Source of the DNA: Ruminococcus turbiniformis
Lineage (GTDB): Bacteria; Bacillota; Clostridia; Lachnospirales; Lachnospiraceae
Reading direction: 5' to 3'
NCBI RefSeq assembly: GCF_020687545.1
Contig: NZ_JAJEQX010000011.1
Coordinates: forward strand, 38,266-102,265
Length of the DNA stretch: 64,000 nt
Below the pieces are notes generated by a model. That model ran no database searches. It was not told the origin of the DNA and saw only the letters and a list, made by a program, of their open reading frames with translations. Below, piece after piece: positions 1-8,557 of the stretch. The position numbers were made by a program, and so were the translations under genes. The first letter of the stretch is position 1, and the number at the start of each line of letters is the position of its first letter.

Positions 1-1170
1 GCGTCTACGGGACTGCCGATCGGTCTTGGAATTATGATGGGACAGATCCTTCAGGATTCCGGTGCGGCAGAATCGCTTGCAAGGGCAATCCTTAAGGTAT
101 TTCTCGGGAACAAAGCTCCGTGGGCGCTCGGACTTACGGCATTTCTGCTGTCCATCCCCGTATTTTTTGACGTAACATTCGTCATTCTGATTCCGCTTGG
201 AATTGCTGTCGCGAAACAGACGAAGAGACCTCTTCCATACTTTGCGGGTGCGATCGCAATCGGAGGCGTCAGCTCACAGACATTTGTTCCGCCGACACCG
301 AACCCGCTTGCCTCTGCAAGTATCCTGAGCTTTGATCTCTCCTATATCATCATACTTGGTTTGATTGTAGGTCTGATCTCCGCACTGTTTTCCATGTTTG
401 TGTGGTTTAAACTTCTGAATCGTCCCGGCTTCTGGAATCCGGAAAAGGATACGACAGGTCTTCTTGACATGAGCGGGGAAGGCATGATGGAAGAAAAAGA
501 TCTTCCGTCGCCGTGGGCAGCTGTTATTCCGATTCTTCTGCCGGTACTGTGCATCCTGATCGGTTCTTTCTGGCCGGTTGTGACAGGAAACGACGCGCCT
601 GCTTTTATATCCTTCCTGTCCCAGAAGACGATTGCGATCCTTCTTGGACTGATCGCAGCGTATCTGCTTCTTACAAGGAAAATGGGCCTTCAGGCGATCG
701 GAGATTCTGTTTCCGAGTCTCTGAAACAGGCCGGTATTGTGGTGTTTATCACCGGTGCGGGCGGAGCTTTTGGTTCAGTTATCCAGGCAACGAATATCGG
801 AGAAGTACTGATTGGAGGTCTTACAGAAGGACAGTCCTCTACAATCCTGATTCTCTGTGTAACGTTCCTGATCGGCGTGCTCTTCAGAGTTGCGCAGGGT
901 TCCGGAACCGTGGCGTCCATTACGGCAATGACAATTATGGCGACTGTCGCGCCGTCAGCCGGATGCCATCCGGTATATATAGCTATCGCGGCTCTGGCCG
1001 GCGGAAACTTTATCGGACATGTCAATGACTCCGGTTTCTGGGTAGTTACAAACCTTTCCGGCGCAAGCGTGACAGGCGGACTGAAAACATATACGCTGAA
1101 CACGGTAACACTTATGGGAATGGCATTTATTCTCTGCCTGATCGGCGCGACAGTGCTGCCGCTGGTATAA
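1..1170 (+). CDS. GntP-family gluconate/organic acid:H+ symporter, 3' part
   Basis: Inner-membrane permease of the GntP family, which imports gluconate or related sugar acids with protons. The reading frame is open from the first base of the window, so the true start lies upstream; about 389 residues are visible of a usual 440. Many hydrophobic spans are seen, and the stretch around residues 80-110 (SSQTFVPPTPNP) resembles the conserved GntP loop. A GNFIGHVNDSGFW motif near the C-terminus is also typical. The aldolase 86 bp downstream on the same strand suggests a sugar-acid or deoxy-sugar catabolic pair. Family is secure; the substrate is not visible. Confidence 0.9.
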   Translation, partial: ASTGLPIGLGIMMGQILQDSGAAESLARAILKVFLGNKAPWALGLTAFLLSIPVFFDVTFVILIPLGIAVAKQTKRPLPYFAGAIAIGGVSSQTFVPPTPNPLASASILSFDLSYIIILGLIVGLISALFSMFVWFKLLNRPGFWNPEKDTTGLLDMSGEGMMEEKDLPSPWAAVIPILLPVLCILIGSFWPVVTGNDAPAFISFLSQKTIAILLGLIAAYLLLTRKMGLQAIGDSVSESLKQAGIVVFITGAGGAFGSVIQATNIGEVLIGGLTEGQSSTILILCVTFLIGVLFRVAQGSGTVASITAMTIMATVAPSAGCHPVYIAIAALAGGNFIGHVNDSGFWVVTNLSGASVTGGLKTYTLNTVTLMGMAFILCLIGATVLPLV

Positions 1171-1256
1171 ACTGCGGATTCAGACACAGGGTGTCAGGCA
1201 AAGATACAGCCTGTACCATTTGATAATTATAGATATATTTCAGGAGGAACATTAAA

Positions 1257-2102
1257 ATGTCAATGTTGGGAAAAGAAATACGGATGAGCAGACTGGTGAA
1301 TCCGAAGAGCAACAAAATGATGGCGATTACAGTAGATCATGCGATCTCAAGAGGAATCGCCGGGATGACGGGAATCCAGGACGTGCAGTCTGCAATCGAT
1401 AAAATACTTCTTGGAAAACCGGATGCGGTCACTATGACAAAAGGAATCGCTGAGCGCTGTATGCCGCAGCATGCAGGAGATCCGGCGTCAATCCTTATGA
1501 AAATTTCCAATCCGGCTCCGGCAAATCCTACCAGAGATGTGGTTTTTGGCACAGTAGATGAGGCGATTCGTATGGGGGCGGACGGTGTTTCCATGGGAGC
1601 GATCATGATGGGAGACTTCCAGGGAGATCAGATTGAGAAAGTCGGCATGATCGCTGAGGAGTGCATGCGCAAGGGGATGCCTCTGATCGGTCATGTATAC
1701 CCCAAGGGAGAGAACGTGTCAATGGAAGGCAGAACAGCATGGGAAAATATCGCGTATTGTGTGAGAAGCGCGTGTGAACTCGGTATGGACATCGTGAAGA
1801 CGACCTATACCGGCGATCCGGATTCCATGGCAAAGGTGGTATCCTGCGTACCGTCCTCGTTCCGAATCGTTATCCAGGGCGGCGATGCGTGCAATACACT
1901 GGATGATTACCTTCAGATGACGAGAGACGCTATGGACTGCGGAGTCGGCGGAGTGACCATGGGACGTTTTGTATGGGATTACAGAGATGTTACAGCGCTC
2001 GTTATTACACTGCGCTATATTATCCATGAAGGCTACAGTGTGAAAGAGGCAAAAGAGCTGCTCGCTCAGCTTGAAAATGATAAAAATTATGATCAGTTCT
2101 GA
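1257..2102 (+). CDS. DeoC/LsrF/FbaB-type class I aldolase
   Basis: A 281-residue TIM-barrel aldolase of the class I fructose-bisphosphate/LsrF type, which forms a Schiff base with its keto substrate. The probable lysine is Lys181 in DIVKTTYTGD; MAITVDHA (residues 22-29) matches the family N-terminus. An AGGAGG ribosome binding site sits 9 bases before the ATG. It follows the GntP permease in the same direction and precedes a hairpin terminator, so the two probably form one catabolic unit that takes up a sugar acid and cleaves a phosphorylated derivative. The exact substrate cannot be read from sequence. Confidence 0.85.
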   Translation: MSMLGKEIRMSRLVNPKSNKMMAITVDHAISRGIAGMTGIQDVQSAIDKILLGKPDAVTMTKGIAERCMPQHAGDPASILMKISNPAPANPTRDVVFGTVDEAIRMGADGVSMGAIMMGDFQGDQIEKVGMIAEECMRKGMPLIGHVYPKGENVSMEGRTAWENIAYCVRSACELGMDIVKTTYTGDPDSMAKVVSCVPSSFRIVIQGGDACNTLDDYLQMTRDAMDCGVGGVTMGRFVWDYRDVTALVITLRYIIHEGYSVKEAKELLAQLENDKNYDQF

Positions 2103-2114
2103 CCGGACTAATAA

Positions 2115-2143
2115 GGGGGATGCTGCTTTGTGCGGCATCCCCC
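2115..2143 (+). terminator. Intrinsic terminator after the aldolase gene
   Basis: A 9-bp GC-rich stem (GGGGGATGC paired with GCATCCCCC) closes an 11-base loop just after the aldolase stop codon. The T-rich tail is loose (TCAATTAAT, then TTTTT further on), so termination may be moderate. Confidence 0.7.
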
Positions 2144-2254
2144 TCAATTAATCCGATTCTTTTTACAGCTTCCTTTCCCCCATCCCCCTCTTAAACGCAT
2201 TGATTTTCTTCTGCAAACAGACTAAAATAGAGCTGTGAATTGGAGGAAAAGCAT

Positions 2255-2524
2255 ATGTCAGAAGTGAGAAAGCATATCGTGTTCCACGGTCGTGTCCAGG
2301 GCGTCGGATTCCGGTATACAGCGAAATATGCGGCTCAGTCACTTGGGCTTTCCGGCTGGGTCCGGAATGAGTGGGACGGCACTGTGACAATGGAAGTTCA
2401 GGGAAGAGAAGCACTGATTGACAAGCTGCTTGTCAGGCTGAACCACGACCGGTTTATTACCATTGAGTGGATGGATACAGAAGAGATTCCGCTGCGGGAA
2501 GAGGACCGGTTTACAGTGAGATAA
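2255..2524 (+). CDS. acyP: Acylphosphatase
   Basis: An 89-residue cytosolic acylphosphatase, which hydrolyses the carboxyl-phosphate bond of acyl phosphates. The family signature is intact: HGRVQGVGFRYT at residues 11-22 with catalytic Arg20, and GWVRNEWDGTV with Asn38. I chose the ATG at 2255 because GGAGG lies 7 bases upstream; an in-frame TTG at 2240 would put that site inside the gene. It stands alone about 100 bp before proC. Confidence 0.92.
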   Translation: MSEVRKHIVFHGRVQGVGFRYTAKYAAQSLGLSGWVRNEWDGTVTMEVQGREALIDKLLVRLNHDRFITIEWMDTEEIPLREEDRFTVR

Positions 2525-2624
2525 CAGTGAGATGTCAGATTGGAACATCGTGGGAAAAAACTGAGAACTGAGAAAAGAATACAACTGCAGAAGCTGTAGA
2601 AAAGTCAGAAGGAGGAAGACAGCT

Positions 2625-3419
2625 GTGAAATTAGGATTTATCGGGACAGGAAATATGGCAGGCGCCATTATGGGAGGAATCATCAGAAAAGGGATTATAA
2701 AGCCGGAGGAGATTATCGGATCAGATATTTCTGAGGCGGGCCGGGAGAAAGTCAGAGAACTCTACGGAATCTGTGTGACAGACGACAACAGAAAGGTGGC
2801 TGCAGAGTCGGAAGTGATTGTTCTTTCTGTGAAACCCCAGTTTTATGCGGAGGCGATTGCACAGATCCGGGACTGCATAAGTGAGGAGCAGCTTGTTATC
2901 ACAATCGCACCGGGCAAAACGCTGTCATGGCTGGAGGAGCAGTTTGGGAAACCGGTACGCATCGTCCGCACCATGCCGAATACTCCGGCTCTTGTTGGAG
3001 AAGGAATGACGGCGGCCTGCGCGAACCAGTATGTGACAGAGGAGAACAGGGCATATGCGCTGGAACTTCTCGGGGCCTTCGGAAAAGTGGAGTTTGTTCC
3101 GGAGCATCTGATCGACGCGGTCGTGGCGGTGAGCGGAAGTTCCCCTGCCTATGTGTTTCTGTTCATTGAGGCCATGGCGGATGCGGCGGTTGCAGAAGGA
3201 ATGCCGCGGCAGCAGGCGTATCAGTTTGCGGCCCAGGCAGTGTACGGAAGCGCGAAGATGGTGCTTGAGACAGGAAAGCATCCGGCTGAGTTAAAGGACA
3301 TGGTATGCTCTCCGGCAGGTACGACCATAGAGGCTGTCAGAGTGCTTGAAGAAAAGGGATTCCGCAGTGCAGTAATCGAGGCGATGAAGGCCTGCGCGGA
3401 TGTTTCCAGAAATCTGTAG
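2625..3419 (+). CDS. proC: Pyrroline-5-carboxylate reductase
   Basis: Catalyses the last step of proline synthesis, NAD(P)H-dependent reduction of 1-pyrroline-5-carboxylate. The 264-residue length is normal. The Rossmann motif GFIGTGNMAGAIMGG is at residues 4-18, and the C-terminal dimerisation domain carries VAVSGSSPAYVF and MVCSPAGTTIEAVRVLE, both characteristic. Translation starts with GTG, 9 bases after GGAGG. It is followed by a short spacer with repeated TATAGGCC-like units and then nrdG. Confidence 0.95.
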   Translation: MKLGFIGTGNMAGAIMGGIIRKGIIKPEEIIGSDISEAGREKVRELYGICVTDDNRKVAAESEVIVLSVKPQFYAEAIAQIRDCISEEQLVITIAPGKTLSWLEEQFGKPVRIVRTMPNTPALVGEGMTAACANQYVTEENRAYALELLGAFGKVEFVPEHLIDAVVAVSGSSPAYVFLFIEAMADAAVAEGMPRQQAYQFAAQAVYGSAKMVLETGKHPAELKDMVCSPAGTTIEAVRVLEEKGFRSAVIEAMKACADVSRNL

Positions 3420-3506
3420 AACAGCCTGCACGGGCCAGTATAGGCCTGTATAGGCCGGAACAGGCCGGGCGGTTCCCGCATCTGATCTGAAAAAGGAGGA
3501 AGATTC

Positions 3507-4202
3507 ATGCATATACAGGGGCTGCAGAAGCTTACTCTGCTTGACTATCCGGGCAGGGTGGCGTGTACGGTATTTACTGCGGGCTGCAATTTCCGCTGCC
3601 CGTTCTGTCATAATGCGTTTCTTGTGACGCATGTAGACCCGGAGAATGATATCCCGGAGGAAGAAGTTTTCGCCTTTCTCAAAAAGCGTAAGGGGATTCT
3701 GGACGGCGTATGCGTCACGGGAGGAGAGCCCCTGCTGGCGCAGGATCTGGAACAGTTTCTGAGAAAAATAAAGGATCTGGGATACCTTGTCAAGCTGGAT
3801 ACGAACGGAAGCAATGCGGCGCGCCTTAAATATCTGGCGGGCCAGGGGCTGCTCGATTATGTGGCTATGGATATTAAAAATTCTCCGGAGAAATACGGGA
3901 TGACTGCAGGAATCGAAGGATACGGTATGGAAAATGTAAAAGAAAGTGCTTCATTCCTGATACAGGGAAACATTCCGTATGAGTTCCGTACAACCGTGGT
4001 GAGAGAGTTCCATAAAAGAGAAGATTTCGAGGAGATCGGGAGATGGCTTTCGGGAGCGGAGCACTACTATCTCCAGAGATTTGTTGACTCCGGCGATCTG
4101 ATCAGCCCGGGGCTTCGCGCCTACACAAAGGAGATTATGGAACAGGCGCTTGAAATTGTGAAGAAATATATTCCGTCTGCAGAGCTGCGCGGGATGGAGT
4201 AA
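3507..4202 (+). CDS. nrdG: Anaerobic ribonucleotide reductase activating enzyme (radical SAM)
   Basis: Radical-SAM activase that installs the glycyl radical on NrdD. The CxxxCxxC cluster motif is at Cys27, Cys31 and Cys34 (AGCNFRCPFCHN), and the TGGEPLL motif follows near residue 71. At 231 residues it belongs to the longer activase type rather than the 150-residue E. coli form. AAAGGAGG precedes the ATG. It lies immediately upstream of nrdD, but the NrdR boxes and a good promoter lie between the two, so nrdD has its own start of transcription. Confidence 0.9.
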   Translation: MHIQGLQKLTLLDYPGRVACTVFTAGCNFRCPFCHNAFLVTHVDPENDIPEEEVFAFLKKRKGILDGVCVTGGEPLLAQDLEQFLRKIKDLGYLVKLDTNGSNAARLKYLAGQGLLDYVAMDIKNSPEKYGMTAGIEGYGMENVKESASFLIQGNIPYEFRTTVVREFHKREDFEEIGRWLSGAEHYYLQRFVDSGDLISPGLRAYTKEIMEQALEIVKKYIPSAELRGME

Positions 4203-4239
4203 AAGCACTCTTTTCGGCATAAAAGAAATGATAAAGTGA

Positions 4240-4288
4240 CATCAATATCTAGTGATGGTTTGCGAAGATAAAAACTAGATATTGGTGT
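4240..4288 (+). promoter_or_regulatory. Two NrdR boxes upstream of nrdD
   Basis: Two near-palindromic sites match the NrdR consensus acaCwATATyTwGtgt: CAATATCTAGTG beginning at 4243 and, in inverted form, ACTAGATATTGGTG beginning at 4274. Their centres are 32 bp apart, three helical turns, the arrangement known for NrdR repression of ribonucleotide reductase genes. The second box ends 8 bp before the -35 element. Confidence 0.85.
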
Positions 4289-4295
4289 TTTGCTA

Positions 4296-4325
4296 TTGAC
4301 AGAATTTTCCGCAGAATGATAGAAT
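4296..4325 (+). promoter_or_regulatory. Sigma-A-type promoter of nrdD
   Basis: TTGACA at 4296 and TAGAAT at 4320 are separated by 18 bp. The promoter sits directly after the NrdR boxes and 50 bp before the nrdD start codon. Confidence 0.8.
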
Positions 4326-4375
4326 GAATTCAGACGTTCGCATCAGCAGAAAAGGAAGGAAAGGGGTTTGAAGAC

Positions 4376-6922
4376 ATGTATCAGGTGAGGAAAAGAGACG
4401 GAAAGATCGTGCAGTTTAATCTGTCCAAAATCGGCGAGGCGATCCGCAAGGCTTTTGAGGCACAGGAGAAAAATTATAACCAGGATATTATCGATATGCT
4501 TGCGCTCAAAGTGACGGCTGACTTTGAACCGAAGATAAAAGACGCCCTTATTTCCGTGGAAGATATACAGGACAGCGCAGAGTCCGTGCTGATTCAGGCC
4601 GGGTATGACGATGTGGCGAAAGGCTATATTCTGTACCGCAAACAGAGGGAGAAAATCCGCAATCTGAACTCTACGCTTCTCGACTATAAAGAGATTGTGG
4701 ACAGTTACGTGAAAGTGACGGACTGGCGGGTCAAAGAAAACTCGACAGTCACGTATTCAGTGGGCGGGCTTATCCTGAGTAATTCCGGTGCGATCACAGC
4801 TAATTACTGGCTCTCGGAGATCTATGATGATGAGATCGGAAAAGCGCACAAAAATGCGGACATTCATATCCACGATCTCTCCATGCTCACAGGTTACTGT
4901 GCAGGGTGGTCGTTAAAACAGCTGATTCAGGAAGGGCTGGGTGGAATTCCGGGAAGAATAACATCTGCGCCGGCCAGACATTTAAGCGTACTTTGCAACC
5001 AGATGGTGAATTTCCTCGGGATCATGCAGAACGAGTGGGCGGGCGCACAGGCGTTTTCCTCTTTTGACACGTATCTTGCGCCGTTTGTAAAGACGGATCA
5101 CCTGACATACCCGGAAGTGAAGAAATGTATCGAATCGTTCATTTACGGAGTGAACATTCCGTCGCGGTGGGGAACGCAGGCGCCGTTCTCCAATATTACG
5201 CTTGACTGGACTGTGCCGGATGACCTGAAGAATCTTCCCGCGATCGTAGGCGGAAAAGAGATGGACTTTACTTATGGAGACTGTAAAGCGGAAATGGATA
5301 TGATTAACCGTGCGTTTATCGAGACGATGATCGAGGGCGACGCGGAGGGGCGCGGTTTCCAGTATCCGATTCCGACGTATTCCATCACGAAGGACTTTGA
5401 CTGGTCGGAGACAGAGAACAATAAACTTCTCTTTGAGATGACGGCAAAATACGGTACGCCGTATTTTTCAAACTATATCAACAGCGACATGGAGCCGAGC
5501 GATGTGCGGAGCATGTGCTGCCGGCTGCGCCTTGATCTCCGGGAACTGCGCAAGAAGTCCGGTGGATTTTTCGGCAGCGGTGAGAGTACCGGATCTGTGG
5601 GCGTTGTGACCATCAATATGCCGAGGATTGCCTATCTTTCGGAGAATGAGGAAGAGTTTTACAGAAGACTCGACAGGCTGATGGACATCTCGGCGAGATC
5701 GCTCCATATCAAGAGGACTGTGATCACAAAACTTCTGGATGAGGGGCTCTATCCGTATACGAAGAGATATCTCGGAACATTTGAAAACCATTTTTCCACG
5801 ATCGGACTGATCGGCATGAACGAGGCGTGCCTCAATGCGAAATGGATCCGCCAGGATCTGACCCATGAGGAAGCGCAGCAGTTCACGAAAGATGTGCTGA
5901 ACCACATGAGAGAACGCCTGTCTGACTATCAGGAAATGTACGGCGATCTCTACAATCTGGAGGCGACTCCGGCAGAGTCTACGACTTACCGGCTGGCAAA
6001 ACACGATGTGGAGCAGTTTCCGGATATCATAACGGCGGCAGAGAAAAACGGCACGCCGTACTACACGAACAGCTCCCACCTTCCGGTCGGATATACAGAA
6101 GATGTGTTTGAGGCCCTTGACATACAGGACGAGCTTCAGACATTATATACATCAGGAACGGTCTTCCATACCTTCCTTGGGGAAAAACTTCCCGACTGGA
6201 AATCTGCGGCTGCTCTTGTCAGGAAGATTGCGGAGAATTACCGCCTGCCGTATTATACGATGTCACCGACATACTCGATCTGTAAAAATCACGGATATCT
6301 CTCAGGAGAGCAGTACCGGTGTCCGCACTGCGGGGAAGAGACAGAGGTTTACAGCAGGATTACAGGCTATTACCGTCCGGTGAAAAACTGGAACGATGGG
6401 AAAACGCAGGAGTTTAAAGAGAGAAAAGTCTATGATATCGCGCATTCCGGAATGAGGCCGGGAAACAGGACGGCCCGGAATGCGGCGGATGCGGCAGATT
6501 CAGCAGCCGAGGTGGCTTCAGCAGGTACAGAGGTTTTGCAGGCTTCAGCAGGTGCAGAGGTTTTGCCGGCTTCGGCAGCCGGAGACGCAGGCGGGACATC
6601 GGCGGGCGGCGTGCAGAATTCTGAAGAGGAAACGGAAGAGAAGATCCGGACATTCCTCTTTACTACGAAGACATGTCCGAACTGCCGCGTGGCTGTAAAT
6701 TCTCTGGAAAAGGCACATATTTCCTACGAGACGGTGGATGCGGAAGAAAACCGTGAGCTTGTCGAGAAATACGGAGTCATGCAGGCGCCGACACTGATTG
6801 TCATAAACGGGGACACGGTGAGAAAGCTTGCGAATGCGTCCAACATCAAAGAGTATGCAAAAAATAAGGAGTATACACAAAATAAAAAGTATGCACAAAA
6901 TATAGAACATGAGGAGGAGTAA
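4376..6922 (+). CDS. nrdD: Anaerobic (class III) ribonucleotide reductase with fused glutaredoxin-like domain
   Basis: Reduces ribonucleotides to deoxyribonucleotides with a glycyl radical. Order of domains in 848 residues: ATP-cone at the N-terminus (YQVRKRDGKIVQF), catalytic ten-stranded barrel, zinc-ribbon cysteines in SICKNHGYLSG and CPHCGEE, and the glycyl-radical loop RITGYYRPV with Gly664. An Ala/Gly-rich linker (about 690-755) built partly on a 27-bp DNA repeat then joins a glutaredoxin/NrdH-like domain with the redox motif TCPNCR. The last 24 residues are three imperfect KEYAKN hexapeptides. trxB starts 4 bases after the stop, so the enzyme probably takes electrons from thioredoxin reductase through its own redoxin domain rather than from formate. 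Confidence 0.93.
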   Translation: MYQVRKRDGKIVQFNLSKIGEAIRKAFEAQEKNYNQDIIDMLALKVTADFEPKIKDALISVEDIQDSAESVLIQAGYDDVAKGYILYRKQREKIRNLNSTLLDYKEIVDSYVKVTDWRVKENSTVTYSVGGLILSNSGAITANYWLSEIYDDEIGKAHKNADIHIHDLSMLTGYCAGWSLKQLIQEGLGGIPGRITSAPARHLSVLCNQMVNFLGIMQNEWAGAQAFSSFDTYLAPFVKTDHLTYPEVKKCIESFIYGVNIPSRWGTQAPFSNITLDWTVPDDLKNLPAIVGGKEMDFTYGDCKAEMDMINRAFIETMIEGDAEGRGFQYPIPTYSITKDFDWSETENNKLLFEMTAKYGTPYFSNYINSDMEPSDVRSMCCRLRLDLRELRKKSGGFFGSGESTGSVGVVTINMPRIAYLSENEEEFYRRLDRLMDISARSLHIKRTVITKLLDEGLYPYTKRYLGTFENHFSTIGLIGMNEACLNAKWIRQDLTHEEAQQFTKDVLNHMRERLSDYQEMYGDLYNLEATPAESTTYRLAKHDVEQFPDIITAAEKNGTPYYTNSSHLPVGYTEDVFEALDIQDELQTLYTSGTVFHTFLGEKLPDWKSAAALVRKIAENYRLPYYTMSPTYSICKNHGYLSGEQYRCPHCGEETEVYSRITGYYRPVKNWNDGKTQEFKERKVYDIAHSGMRPGNRTARNAADAADSAAEVASAGTEVLQASAGAEVLPASAAGDAGGTSAGGVQNSEEETEEKIRTFLFTTKTCPNCRVAVNSLEKAHISYETVDAEENRELVEKYGVMQAPTLIVINGDTVRKLANASNIKEYAKNKEYTQNKKYAQNIEHEEE
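6514..6580 (+). repeat. 27-bp in-frame tandem repeat in the nrdD linker
   Basis: Two adjacent 27-bp units (6514-6540 and 6541-6567) that differ at about two bases, plus a 13-bp partial third, encode the linker peptides ASAGTEVLQ and ASAGAEVLP. The length is a multiple of three, so copy number can vary without breaking the frame. Confidence 0.85.
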
Positions 6923-6926
6923 AACT

Positions 6927-7832
6927 ATGTACGATATTGGAATTATCGGCGGCGGAACCGCCGGGATGACGGCGGCCATATATGGACAGCGCGCCGGAAA
7001 AAGCACGGTTATTATCGAGGGATCTGTATTCGGGGGGCAGATTACATCATCTCCCAATGTAGAAAATTATCCCGGCATCGCAAGTGTGAGCGGAAGCGAA
7101 TTTTCCATGAATCTTCTTGATCAGGCGATGAAACTTGGCGCGGAGACTGTGATGGAACAGGTGACAGGAATACGTGATGAGGGTGAAGTGAAGATAATCG
7201 AGACAGCCGGAAAGGAATACCCGTGCAGAAGCGTCATACTTGCGACCGGAGTGTCGCACCGGCATCTGGGAGTGCCGGGAGAGGAGCGCCTTGCCGGCTC
7301 CGGAGTGTCCTACTGCGCTACATGCGACGGCGCCTTCTTCCGGGGAAGAGACGTAGCTGTTGTGGGAGGCGGCAGTACAGCGCTGCAGGACGCGGAGTTT
7401 CTGTCCAATTACTGCAGCAGGGTATATCTGATTCACCGGAGAGATGAATTCCGGGGAGAAGAGAAAATCGTAAGCAGGCTGCGGGAAAAGGAAAATGTGG
7501 AGTTTGTCTTAAGCGCAACGGTAAAAGAGATCACAGGCGATATGGCGGTGGAAGGCGTGGTTCTGAACAATAAAAAGACAGGTGAGGAGTTCAGCCTTGC
7601 CGTGTCCGGTGTATTTATCGCCGTCGGACAGATCCCGAAAAACGAAATGTTTGCGGATCTTGTGAAACTGGACGGCAGCGGATTCATTCTTGCCGCTGAG
7701 GACTGCGTGACATCCTGCCCGGGGATCTTTGCCGCAGGAGACTGCAGGACAAAAGAAGTGAGACAGCTCACAACAGCCGCAGCTGACGGGGCTGTTGCGG
7801 CACTTGCCGCGTGCAAATATATAGCGGAGTGA
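6927..7832 (+). CDS. trxB: Thioredoxin reductase (NADPH, FAD)
   Basis: Flavoenzyme that reduces thioredoxin-like proteins. It has the FAD motif GIIGGGTAGMTAA at the N-terminus, the redox-active CATC at Cys130/Cys133 and the NADPH motif VVGGGSTALQDAEFL. 301 residues is normal. I chose the ATG at 6927 because AGGAGGAG (6912-6919) lies just before it; the in-frame ATG at 6909 lies before that site and would overlap nrdD. The 4-base gap to nrdD implies co-transcription, and the fused redoxin of NrdD is its likely partner. Confidence 0.93.
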   Translation: MYDIGIIGGGTAGMTAAIYGQRAGKSTVIIEGSVFGGQITSSPNVENYPGIASVSGSEFSMNLLDQAMKLGAETVMEQVTGIRDEGEVKIIETAGKEYPCRSVILATGVSHRHLGVPGEERLAGSGVSYCATCDGAFFRGRDVAVVGGGSTALQDAEFLSNYCSRVYLIHRRDEFRGEEKIVSRLREKENVEFVLSATVKEITGDMAVEGVVLNNKKTGEEFSLAVSGVFIAVGQIPKNEMFADLVKLDGSGFILAAEDCVTSCPGIFAAGDCRTKEVRQLTTAAADGAVAALAACKYIAE

Positions 7833-7896
7833 GAACTGTCTTTGTCCAACAGTTAAACCACATCAGAAATTAAAAACAGAATACGACTTATATTAC

Positions 7897-7990
7897 AATC
7901 CCCTCTGAAACTGTGATTGCATTCCCTTGCTCAAAGTCGCGCATACGCGCTCCACTCGCCGTTCATGCAACACAGTTTCAGAGGGGATTT
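7897..7990. terminator. Long imperfect hairpin between convergent genes
   Basis: A 19-bp perfect stem (AATCCCCTCTGAAACTGTG with its complement at 7970-7989) is extended by TTGCAT/ATGCAA and leaves a GC-rich interior containing GCGCATACGCGC. It lies between trxB (+) and the 8054 gene (-) and is followed by T-rich sequence on both strands, so a two-way terminator is the simplest reading. The long loop is unusual for one. Confidence 0.55.
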
Positions 7991-8053
7991 TCTTTCTTCA
8001 GATATGCAGTTTTTATTTCTGCTGTGCTTTCCTGAGAAGCAAAGACAGATTCA

Positions 8054-8554
8054 TCAATCCTGGAACATCTTCATCCCCATCCACTGTTTCATATGATCGA
8101 TCATCTTCTGGTCCGGTTCAATATAAACACATGCGTTTTTCTGATCCAGCGGAAGCATGATCGCATAAGCCTTTGCGGACGGATTCCCGGAACTGTAATC
8201 GTAGATCTTGTCCGATTTGTACGAGTTCAGTCTCGGCGATCCTTTCGGTGCGATGATCTCTGCAGACTGAATGTCAAAATTCTGAAGGCGTTTGCGCTTT
8301 GCTTTGTTGTAGATGACATCGACCTGAAGATCGTGATTCAGGATGATGTATTCATACTCCACATTGAGCTTCGGGAAGATGAAGTAATAAGCCAAAAAAG
8401 CAAGTATGACTGCAACGATAAAGGAAATCATGCCTACGAAAAGCATACCGAATAATGCAACCGCCACGATCACAAGGAGCACAAGGATACGGAGCGGAAT
8501 ATCGTAGGCCTTTGGTTTGCGGGCTACAAGCTGTTCGTACATTGCGTCGTTCAT
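8054..8554 (-). CDS. Small membrane protein, DUF6106-like
   Basis: 166 residues with two hydrophobic spans at about 20-60 (LRILVLLVIVAVALFGMLFV and the following stretch), then a soluble domain of about 100 residues. The soluble part resembles conserved proteins of Lachnospiraceae I recall as DUF6106; I am not certain of the family number. Function is unknown. It begins 3 bases after the PucR-like regulator gene and shares its strand, so the two are probably co-transcribed. AAAGGA precedes the ATG. Confidence 0.7.
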   Translation of the reverse strand: MNDAMYEQLVARKPKAYDIPLRILVLLVIVAVALFGMLFVGMISFIVAVILAFLAYYFIFPKLNVEYEYIILNHDLQVDVIYNKAKRKRLQNFDIQSAEIIAPKGSPRLNSYKSDKIYDYSSGNPSAKAYAIMLPLDQKNACVYIEPDQKMIDHMKQWMGMKMFQD

Positions 8555-8557
8555 AAT

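Noticed and set aside
5468..6079. 203-codon frame on the minus strand inside nrdD
   Set aside because: Shadow of the nrdD coding strand; no motif or start signal.
6514..6922. Short repeats considered as a CRISPR-like array
   Set aside because: They are adjacent, in frame and without spacers; they encode protein linker and tail repeats.
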